Of a DNA stretch of 64,000 bases, positions 16,636-23,165 are shown piece after piece. The stretch is taken from NCBI RefSeq assembly GCF_001427875.1, contig NZ_LMHK01000001.1, positions 932,871 to 996,870 on the forward strand. Direction: 5' to 3'. The notes under the pieces are model-generated. The model was given only the letters and a program-made list of their open reading frames with translations, was not told where the DNA came from and made no database searches. Source of the stretch: Devosia sp. Root685. GTDB lineage: Bacteria; Pseudomonadota; Alphaproteobacteria; Rhizobiales; Devosiaceae. The position numbers were made by a program, and so were the translations under genes. Each line of letters begins with the position of its first letter. Position 1 is the stretch's first letter.

Positions 16636-17673
16636 TTAAGTGACAATTGTTGGGTCGAGCACGACTTTGCCGAGAGTACCGGGCTCGCCGGCAAGTTCGT
16701 GCGCCGCTGCCGCCTGCTCCAAAGGGAAGGTGGCGGCGATCAAGACATCAAATCCGCCGGTCGCCGCCAGCTTGAAGCTCTCGGCGACGTCGGCAGGGCC
16801 TGTAGCCGTAGAACCCATTATGGTGATCTGGTTGAGATAGAGATGGGCGATATCCAACGGGACAACGCCGCCGCCATGGCTTCCAACACTGACCAGGCGC
16901 CCTCCCCGGCCAATGCTTGCGAACGCCTTGTGAAAAAGTTCGGGCTCACCGATATTCTCGCAGACTACATCAACCCCGCGGCCGTCGGTGATCTCCTTCA
17001 CCCGCGCTGTTAGATCCTCGCGCCTGTAGTTAACTCCAAACTCGCCACCCAGAGCCATCGCCGCAGCGACACGATCGTCACCACCAGCAGCAACAATCAC
17101 TCTTGCACCGAGATGCCTGGCAACCTGAACGCTGGCGCTGCCGAGCGCACCGGCCGCCCCCATCACCAATACCCACTCTCCAGGCTGAACGCTCGCTTTT
17201 CCCCTCAGCATATGGAAAGCTTGAGGCGCATGGCGCATGACAATGCTTGAAGTCACGAATGGAAGCCCATCGGGCACAGTGTGGGCGCTATCCGCTGGTG
17301 CGCGAACATATTCGGCATATCCGCCCCAGCAATCCACACCCAGCATGATGATCTTGCCATTGGGAGCGCGTCCAACCCGCGAAGACAAGGCGACTCTGTC
17401 GCCCAATCGGACATTTCCGACATCCGGCGCGACGTCGACAACAATACCTGCTGGATCTACACCCAGGACATGCGGAAGTGGCGGCTGTCGCACATATGAT
17501 CCTGAGCGAACAGCCAGATCGAGGGTCCGATTGACAGTGACGGAATGAACTTCGACCAGAATTTCGCCTGACCGCAGGACAGGAACAGGCACTGTTCGTG
17601 AGCGGAGTACCTCAGGCCCTCCGGTCTCCTCAAGCAATGCCGCCCGCATAGTTTTGGGAACAGAACCAATCAT
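16636..17673 (-). CDS. Quinone reductase/zinc-less MDR alcohol dehydrogenase family
   Basis: A 345-residue NAD(P)-dependent medium-chain reductase. GroES-like domain: MRAALLEETGGPEVLRSRTV to GVDPAGIVVDVAPDVG. Nucleotide-binding Rossmann motif: VLVMGAAGALGSASVQVARH near residue 160. C-terminal STATGPADVAESFKLAATGG. The zinc-ligand cysteines of classical alcohol dehydrogenases are not evident (GVDPAG where GHE-type sequence would be), which favours the quinone-reductase branch. The start overlaps the stop of the upstream dioxygenase gene by ATGA (17670-17673), so it is translationally coupled. A much longer in-frame extension lacks family features. Role in the pathway (reduction of an enone or aldehyde intermediate) is inferred. 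Confidence 0.83.
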   Translation of the reverse strand: MIGSVPKTMRAALLEETGGPEVLRSRTVPVPVLRSGEILVEVHSVTVNRTLDLAVRSGSYVRQPPLPHVLGVDPAGIVVDVAPDVGNVRLGDRVALSSRVGRAPNGKIIMLGVDCWGGYAEYVRAPADSAHTVPDGLPFVTSSIVMRHAPQAFHMLRGKASVQPGEWVLVMGAAGALGSASVQVARHLGARVIVAAGGDDRVAAAMALGGEFGVNYRREDLTARVKEITDGRGVDVVCENIGEPELFHKAFASIGRGGRLVSVGSHGGGVVPLDIAHLYLNQITIMGSTATGPADVAESFKLAATGGFDVLIAATFPLEQAAAAHELAGEPGTLGKVVLDPTIVT

Positions 17674-18608
17674 TGGTGGCGCTGCTTCTTGAAATCTTCG
17701 GTCGGAGGGACGCCCCAGCTCATCGACTCCGACTGCAGCCACACGCGCGGCCGCTGCGGAAAATCCTGATGCCATGGCCGGGGCACATAGTGACCAAGTG
17801 CCTCATCCTGCATTTGGTCCAGTTCGCAGTAATACTCGATGATATGGTCGTCGGCGTCGCGATGGTAGGCGAACATGTTGTGGCCAACGCTGTGGCGGCC
17901 GGGTCCCCAAATAATCTTGCCACCGTTTTGACCCACGAGATCGCAGGCACGACGGAGGTGTCCTGCATCCTGCAATTCGAAGGCGATATGATGCATCCGG
18001 GACGAGCGCCCCTGGATGAAATTGGCCGTATGGTGGTCTGCGTTGCATCGCATGAAGACAAAGTAGTCCTCGATCCAGTCGGATTCCCGGAAGCCGAGCA
18101 CAGTCCTGTAGAATTCCACCACCTTGGCGATGTCAGTCACGATGAAGGCTATATGGCCGAACTTCAGCGGTGAAATGCCAACCTGTTTGCGAGCATCAAC
18201 CAGTCGTTCCCACCCTTTGAACAGAACGATCTCTGTGCCCTTTGGATCACGAAAGGCGAGGACTTCCTGCGCTGTGGGCAAGGAATCCGAGCGCGCTTCG
18301 CTGGCGATACCGTGAGCCTGGAGAGCCTTGGCGACTTCGGCAAAATTCACGTCCGACGAAACCTCGAACGATAGAGCCTTGCAGTCGGCGATGTCACTCT
18401 CCTGCATCTCAATCGCCAATTGACCCGCCCTGCTGGCCAGGTAGGCCTTGCCACGTTCGCGAGCGACGACGTTGAATCCGACAAGATCGGTGTAATACGC
18501 CAGCTGGCGCTCCAGGTCTGGCGTGTGCAGGAGGGCATGGCCAAGTCGGCGAGCCTGCACAATGCAAGTCCAAGGGTACGCGTTCTCCAGCAGCTTCTTC
18601 TCGATCAC
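17670..18608 (-). CDS. Type I extradiol ring-cleavage dioxygenase
   Basis: A 312-residue protein of the two-domain vicinal oxygen chelate family (catechol 2,3-dioxygenase/BphC-like) that opens catechol-type rings next to the hydroxyls. The N-terminal domain (residues 22-130) is structural. The C-terminal domain carries the apparent Fe(II) ligands H152 (KFGHIAFIVTD), H207 (RMHHIAFEL) and E258 (HIIEYYCEL), with the expected spacing. The start is GTG 18606-18608 with GGAG eight bases upstream. It is the first enzyme after tctC in the operon. The natural catechol is unknown; a family member with another VOC function is less likely because the whole triad is present. Confidence 0.87.
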   Translation of the reverse strand: MIEKKLLENAYPWTCIVQARRLGHALLHTPDLERQLAYYTDLVGFNVVARERGKAYLASRAGQLAIEMQESDIADCKALSFEVSSDVNFAEVAKALQAHGIASEARSDSLPTAQEVLAFRDPKGTEIVLFKGWERLVDARKQVGISPLKFGHIAFIVTDIAKVVEFYRTVLGFRESDWIEDYFVFMRCNADHHTANFIQGRSSRMHHIAFELQDAGHLRRACDLVGQNGGKIIWGPGRHSVGHNMFAYHRDADDHIIEYYCELDQMQDEALGHYVPRPWHQDFPQRPRVWLQSESMSWGVPPTEDFKKQRHQ

Positions 18609-18629
18609 TTCCTAAACTCCAAGACGAAC

Positions 18630-18654
18630 CTCCCCTGGGATTTCCCCAGGGGAG
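18630..18654 (-). terminator. Intercistronic hairpin after tctC
   Basis: Perfect 10-bp stem CTCCCCTGGG / CCCAGGGGAG with a 5-base loop, starting 11 bases after the tctC stop codon and before the dioxygenase start. It probably acts as a partial terminator or an RNA-stabilising structure within the operon. Confidence 0.6.
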
Positions 18655-18665
18655 CAGTGGCAAAC

Positions 18666-19634
18666 TTATTCTGTGACCTTGATACCAGCGTCGACGACGA
18701 CCTTACCCCAACGCTCGCGTTCCACGGCCAGGTAGTCGACCATGTCCTGGGCGCTGCCACCGACGGGGTGCATGCCCAGATTGCTGAAGCGTTCAGCGAC
18801 GGCCGGCAGGGCGATCGCTTCGTTGATTGCGCCATTGATGAACGAGACGAGCTCGTCCGGTGTACCCGGAGGCGCCGTGACAGCATTCCAGGTGTCCGAG
18901 ACAAAGCCTTCGTAGCCGAGTTCAATGAGCGTCTGCACTTCGGGCAGCTCCGCCAACCGCTCCGCGGAGCTTACGGCGAGGATCTTGCCGGTGCCATCAT
19001 GATGAAGGCGCAGCGCGGATTCGAGCTGCATGAACATCATGTCCACGTGTCCCGCCACAATGTCGGTGACGGCCGGAGCGGTGCCACGATATGGCACATG
19101 AACCAGCTCGATGCCGGCCATGCTCTGGAGCAGCTCAGCGCCGAGATGCGGCGTCGTTCCGATACCCTGCGAAGCGTAGGAGATAGTGTCGGGCGCAGCC
19201 TTGGCCTTCTCGACAAAGGCCTCCATCGTATCGAGACCAAGCTTGTTCGAGACCACGATCGTGTTGGGAATCGTGTTGAGAATGGCGACTGGTACGATGG
19301 TGTCAGGATCGAAGGTGAGGCTGTCATAGATCAGCCGGTTGATGGTCAGCGGGGCGGGTCCTGAAACCATGATCGTGTAGCCATCCGGATTGGCGCGCGC
19401 CAGAGCGTCGGCCCCGACATTGCCGCCTCCACCCTGACGGTTCTCGACAACGACGGGTTGCCCCCACTTCTTGTGCAGTTCCTCTGCAACGAGCCGGGCA
19501 GCGACGTCGATCCCGCCACCGGCTGGTGCTGCGACAATGATGTTTACCGGTTTTGTCGGGTAATCCTGAGCCAGGGCTGGCGAGGCTGCGATCGACAATA
19601 CGGTGGCAACGGCAAGCAACAATTTGGTCCGCAT
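18666..19634 (-). CDS. tctC: Tripartite tricarboxylate transporter receptor
   Basis: A 322-residue periplasmic solute receptor of the Bug/TctC family. Sec signal peptide MRTKLLLAVATVLSIAASPA with cleavage near ALAQ. The mature start DYPTKPVNIIVAAPAGGGID, then WGQPVVVENRQGGGGNVGAD, are the classic family motifs, followed by GYTIMVSG and FVSDTWNAVTAPPGTPDELV near the C-terminus. Unlike most systems it is not beside tctBA but heads the extradiol dioxygenase operon. It carries the best copy of the shared palindrome in its promoter (19696-19709). Bug receptors bind small carboxylates; here probably the aromatic acid degraded by the island. Confidence 0.92.
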   Translation of the reverse strand: MRTKLLLAVATVLSIAASPALAQDYPTKPVNIIVAAPAGGGIDVAARLVAEELHKKWGQPVVVENRQGGGGNVGADALARANPDGYTIMVSGPAPLTINRLIYDSLTFDPDTIVPVAILNTIPNTIVVSNKLGLDTMEAFVEKAKAAPDTISYASQGIGTTPHLGAELLQSMAGIELVHVPYRGTAPAVTDIVAGHVDMMFMQLESALRLHHDGTGKILAVSSAERLAELPEVQTLIELGYEGFVSDTWNAVTAPPGTPDELVSFINGAINEAIALPAVAERFSNLGMHPVGGSAQDMVDYLAVERERWGKVVVDAGIKVTE

Positions 19635-19695
19635 GGACTCCTCCCCTAAAAGGTAGCATCACCATATCAAGGCGATTTCTGGTGACAAGATATTA

Positions 19696-19709
19696 ATCAG
19701 ATATCTGAT
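19696..19709. promoter_or_regulatory. Catabolic-regulon operator, site E (perfect palindrome)
   Basis: ATCAGATATCTGAT, a perfect 14-bp palindrome, extended on both sides by imperfect AT-rich arms (ATATT / GATAT). It lies 62 bases upstream of tctC and thus upstream of the operon ending in the MarR gene, giving probable autoregulation. Confidence 0.65.
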
Positions 19710-19793
19710 GATATTTTAAGAGAAATGTAGCCCAATCTAGTCGATTAAATGGGCTTGTTGCTCGTAGCGTCGTCAGACAACGCTCATTTATCG

Positions 19794-20438
19794 CTACTCC
19801 GCGTCAGCCTGACGGGATGGGTGAGCGTTCGCAAATGCCTCAAGTGCCGCACAATTCTCGGCAATGGCATTGAGCCGGCTCCATCTGGCAATTTCGAGAC
19901 CAAAGCGTGAGGCGGAAAACAGCTGTGGAACCAGGCAGACATCGGCCAGCCCCGGCTGATCACCGAATGCGAACCTGGTGTGAGGGGAGTTCCGCTGTAA
20001 TAGCAATTCACACGCATCCAGGCCCTCGCCGATCCAACGTTGGCACCAGGCATCGAGACCCTTCTGATCCTGCTCGAATTCTGTCCGGAGATAGTCGAGG
20101 ACGCGCAGATTCTGCAGCGGGTGGATGTCGCACGCGATGGCTTGGGAAAAACCCCGTACCTGCGCCTTCGCCACAGGAGTGTTCGGCAAGAGCGCGGGCA
20201 TGGGGTATGCCTCGTCAAGCCATTCGATGATGGCCAGGGACTGGGTCAAAACCACACCGTCGATCTCAAGTGCCGGCACTAGGCCCTGAGGATTTACGGT
20301 CAGGTATGCTGGCGATTTCTGTTCACCCCCACCACGGCGCAGGTGCACAAAGTGGGTCTCCGGCGTTACCCCCTTAAGATTGAATGCGATACGGCAACGG
20401 TATGCCGCGGAGCTGCGAAAGTAGCCGGAAAAACGCAT
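19794..20438 (-). CDS. maiA: Maleylpyruvate/maleylacetoacetate isomerase (GST zeta-like)
   Basis: A 214-residue glutathione S-transferase-fold isomerase. The N-terminal thioredoxin-like domain has the zeta-class active-site stretch RSSAAYRCRIAFNLKGV (residues 8-24, S9/S10). VNPQGLVPALEIDGVVLTQS is the glutathione-binding region, and IIEWLDEAYP follows. The C-terminal helical domain ends in QLFSASRFGLEI. In the gentisate operon its job is glutathione-dependent isomerisation of maleylpyruvate to fumarylpyruvate. The start overlaps the stop of the upstream hydrolase gene (TAATG). Confidence 0.9.
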   Translation of the reverse strand: MRFSGYFRSSAAYRCRIAFNLKGVTPETHFVHLRRGGGEQKSPAYLTVNPQGLVPALEIDGVVLTQSLAIIEWLDEAYPMPALLPNTPVAKAQVRGFSQAIACDIHPLQNLRVLDYLRTEFEQDQKGLDAWCQRWIGEGLDACELLLQRNSPHTRFAFGDQPGLADVCLVPQLFSASRFGLEIARWSRLNAIAENCAALEAFANAHPSRQADAE

Positions 20439-21142
20439 TACTCTGGCCTCCCAACTGTCATGCTGACCGGAGAGAGACCGTCAATCTCACCGACAAGCAC
20501 ATTGCCCGTTTCAACTGCGCCGACCCCGGCCGGCGTACCCGTGAAAATCAGGTCCCCGGGCTGCAGATGGTAGTATCTTGAAAGATCCGCGATGATTTCC
20601 GGGACTGACCAAACCAGGTCGCTGAGGTGCGCATCCTGACGTGTCAGGCCATCGACGGTGAGACTAATTCTCTGTGAACCAACGGGGCCAAATTCGTCAT
20701 TTCGGGTGATCTCGCCAATCACGGCCGATTGCTCGAAATCCTTCCCCAAGTCCCATGGTCTGCCTTTGGAGCGAGCGTCAAGTTGAAGGTCGCGACGCGT
20801 CATGTCCAGGCCGGTGGCGTAGCCGAATACGTAATTCAGGGCGTCAGCGGAATTGACGCGAAAAGCCGGCGCGCCAATGGCTAGAACCAGTTCCATCTCA
20901 TAGTGGTAATTGCTCGTGCCCGGGGGGTAGGCAATCGTGCTGCCGCTGGGCATGAGGGATAAGGCCGACTTCAGGAAGTAGAAGGCAGCCTCTCGATCCA
21001 CCTCCACCCCCATTTCTTTTGCGTGTTCGACATAGTTCCGGCCAACGCAGAAAATTCGATGCACCGGGTATGTATTCTTCTCACCCTTGATGGCCGCCTG
21101 CGGCCAGGATGGTGAGGGAAAGAGAGCGGAATTGGTCATCAT
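20438..21142 (-). CDS. Fumarylpyruvate hydrolase (FAH family)
   Basis: A 234-residue hydrolase that splits fumarylpyruvate into fumarate and pyruvate, the last step of the gentisate route (NagK-like). Visible elements: RIFCVGRNYVEHAKEMGVEV, the metal-binding YHYEMELVLAIGAPAF, GYATGLDMTRRDLQLDAR and LQPGDLIFTGTPAGVG. The compact length matches bacterial fumarylpyruvate hydrolases. It lies between the DinB-like gene and the isomerase gene in the gentisate operon. Confidence 0.9.
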   Translation of the reverse strand: MMTNSALFPSPSWPQAAIKGEKNTYPVHRIFCVGRNYVEHAKEMGVEVDREAAFYFLKSALSLMPSGSTIAYPPGTSNYHYEMELVLAIGAPAFRVNSADALNYVFGYATGLDMTRRDLQLDARSKGRPWDLGKDFEQSAVIGEITRNDEFGPVGSQRISLTVDGLTRQDAHLSDLVWSVPEIIADLSRYYHLQPGDLIFTGTPAGVGAVETGNVLVGEIDGLSPVSMTVGRPE

Positions 21143-21185
21143 ATTCTTGTCCTTGTGGAGTTCGTAGGGAGCTGATTTTCGGCTG

Positions 21186-21842
21186 TCACTGAGAGGTCAG
21201 TCCCAGTAGCCAAGCATCGCGTCCTCCTGTTTGCGTTGTAGCTGGCTCGGCGGGTTCGTGGTGATGCCAGTGGGCGTCAATCGCTCTTAGAAAATCTCGG
21301 GGGACATCGGCGATGCGGCCCCCATTGCCGAGTTCGATTGCCCCGGACCAGACCGCTTTTGCCCTGAGAAGAACCGTGTCCACGACGGTAGCGGGGCTTT
21401 GGGAAAGGTCGACGGCCTCAGCATGCCAACCTATCCCCGGCAAGTCGCGCCATTCGACATTGAGATGCACCTCAGAGTGCTTGAACAGGTACCGCAATGC
21501 ATGCGGAGGAAGCGTCTCGGCGTCCTGAATCTCACCATCGAACAGATCGAGCGTTTCGCGCCAGGATCGGGGCATCCCTACCCTGATACCCTCCAGGGCG
21601 TGTGAAAATGCGCGAGCCTGATACGAGATGCGTGCAATGGTCTCCCGGCGGGACTGTCCGGCTCGACCGGGTTCCTCAAGCTGGCTGTCGGAGAGTTCGT
21701 TGATACGGCGGGCCAGATATGCCGTGCCCCGCCGGGCCCAGAGCAAGGCGTCGGCCGGCGCTTCCGGGGCGTCGTATCGCGCTCCGACGCCCTGCCGCGC
21801 GACAAGTTCGGCCCGGGCCTGCGCTTCCAACTGATCTGCCAT
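21186..21842 (-). CDS. DinB-fold protein, mycothiol-type maleylpyruvate isomerase N-domain-like
   Basis: A 218-residue helical protein resembling the N-terminal (DinB-like, MDMPI) domain of mycothiol-dependent maleylpyruvate isomerase. RRGTAYLARRINELSDSQLE and RRETIARISYQARAFSHALEG match the first helices. HSEVHLNVEWRDLPGIGW stands where that family has its E-x-x-x-H metal helix, but here the spacing is E-V-H-L-N, so a ligand may be altered. It begins 2 bp after the gentisate dioxygenase stop and precedes fumarylpyruvate hydrolase. Because the same operon encodes a GST-type isomerase, its own activity is unclear: a second isomerase for another thiol cofactor, or a non-catalytic partner. Confidence 0.65.
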   Translation of the reverse strand: MADQLEAQARAELVARQGVGARYDAPEAPADALLWARRGTAYLARRINELSDSQLEEPGRAGQSRRETIARISYQARAFSHALEGIRVGMPRSWRETLDLFDGEIQDAETLPPHALRYLFKHSEVHLNVEWRDLPGIGWHAEAVDLSQSPATVVDTVLLRAKAVWSGAIELGNGGRIADVPRDFLRAIDAHWHHHEPAEPATTQTGGRDAWLLGLTSQ

Positions 21843-21844
21843 CG

Positions 21845-22939
21845 TCAGTCAGCCGGCGTAAGGACATGTGTTCTGGCAAAGTTCAGGCGCTCCATGATGG
21901 GTGCATCCGAGAACCTGAAAAGATCAAACTGCGTTTCAGCCTGTAGCGACCATGCCACCCATGATGGAACCACGAAAAGGTCGCCGATATCGAGTTTGTG
22001 CTCAACACCGCCCATGACCACGGAGCCGGAGCCTTCAAAGACCTGAAAGACGCTGGAACCCACCTCATGTCTGGCGGGGGTCTGAGTTCCGGCGCGCAGG
22101 CGATGAAACTCTGCTCGAATGGTCGGCATCACATCGCCACCCGTCGTCGGGTTGACGTATCGCACCGCAGCGTGCCCCTGCTCAACGGTGGCCGGTTGAC
22201 CTTCGTCTTCGAGCAGAAGCTGCTCGGTCAACGCCCTGTCGGTGAATTCCCAACGATAAGCACCTATTGGTGAGCTGACCGTGTCCTGCAGACACGACAG
22301 CGGCCGAAGTCCAGGATGTCCCCAAAGTCGCTCTGATCTTGAGAAGCGCGGTGTCGCGTAGTCTGTGACGCGTTCAGAGCCGAACTCGAAAAAGCCGACG
22401 TCGTTCTGATATGAGAAGGGGATATCCAAGCCATCGATCCACGCCATGGGCTGGTCAGTCTCGTTGTGATGGCCATGGAAATGCCAACCTGGCGTCAGCA
22501 GAAAGTCACCGCGGCTCATGCGAACCGGGTCACCATTGACGACAGTCCAGACCCCCTCCCCTTCAACAACAAAACGAAACGCGTTTTGGGCGTGCCTGTG
22601 CTCTGGCGCGGTCTCTTTCGGTCCGAGATATTGAATGGCTGCCCACAGCGACGGGCTGATGTAGGGGCGCCCACCCAACCCGGGATTCCCTAGGCCAATT
22701 GCCCGACGTTCTCCACCCCTGCCGACGGGAACCAGATCTCCGGAACGCTGCGCAAGCGGAAAAAGCCGTGACCACTTCCAGACATGCGGCACAGCCTTAG
22801 GCGCTGGATGCCGGGGCATTAGATCATCTATCTGCGTCCAGAGCGGCATCAGGTGCTCGGCTTCGAAGTCACTGTAAAGCTTCTTAAGCGCCTCCTGTTC
22901 CTCGGCGCTTGGGGTGGTTGAATTGTTTTGCGGATCCAT
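21845..22939 (-). CDS. Gentisate 1,2-dioxygenase
   Basis: A 364-residue bicupin iron enzyme that cleaves gentisate or a substituted 2,5-dihydroxybenzoate to maleylpyruvate. The N-terminal cupin has PEHRHAQNAFRFVVEGEG, GDFLLTPGWHFHGHHN and the following MAWIDGLDIPF, giving the histidine ligands. The C-terminal cupin (around residues 270-335) has TPARHEVGSSVFQVFEGSG and GDLFVVPSWVAWSL. Length matches gentisate and 1-hydroxy-2-naphthoate dioxygenases, and the adjoining isomerase and hydrolase favour gentisate. The start ATG has a GGGAGGAA box. It is the first gene of a four-gene operon with regulon operator F directly upstream. Confidence 0.9.
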   Translation of the reverse strand: MDPQNNSTTPSAEEQEALKKLYSDFEAEHLMPLWTQIDDLMPRHPAPKAVPHVWKWSRLFPLAQRSGDLVPVGRGGERRAIGLGNPGLGGRPYISPSLWAAIQYLGPKETAPEHRHAQNAFRFVVEGEGVWTVVNGDPVRMSRGDFLLTPGWHFHGHHNETDQPMAWIDGLDIPFSYQNDVGFFEFGSERVTDYATPRFSRSERLWGHPGLRPLSCLQDTVSSPIGAYRWEFTDRALTEQLLLEDEGQPATVEQGHAAVRYVNPTTGGDVMPTIRAEFHRLRAGTQTPARHEVGSSVFQVFEGSGSVVMGGVEHKLDIGDLFVVPSWVAWSLQAETQFDLFRFSDAPIMERLNFARTHVLTPAD

Positions 22940-22961
22940 GATTTCCTCCCATCGTCATATC

Positions 22962-22975
22962 ATCAGATATCTGAC
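22962..22975. promoter_or_regulatory. Catabolic-regulon operator, site F
   Basis: ATCAGATATCTGAC, one mismatch from the perfect palindrome. With its flanks (ATATC on the left, GATAT on the right) it forms a 24-bp near-perfect inverted repeat at about 22957-22980. On the minus strand a TTGACC lies just upstream of it, so the site would cover the promoter -10 region of the gentisate dioxygenase gene. Confidence 0.62.
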
Positions 22976-23165
22976 GATATTTGCATGGTCAATCGGTCCC
23001 TTGCGCGCACAGCCTTTTGACGCTGCAGCAGCCAACGATTAACTCCCCACCCTCAGAGCCATAATTAGAGGTCGCTATATTGTGTAGCGGGCGGATCGGA
23101 ATTTCCAAATCCGGGCTCACGGGGGCCGCCAAGCCGCTGTCTGTACGGCGTGGCGACCTGAACTA

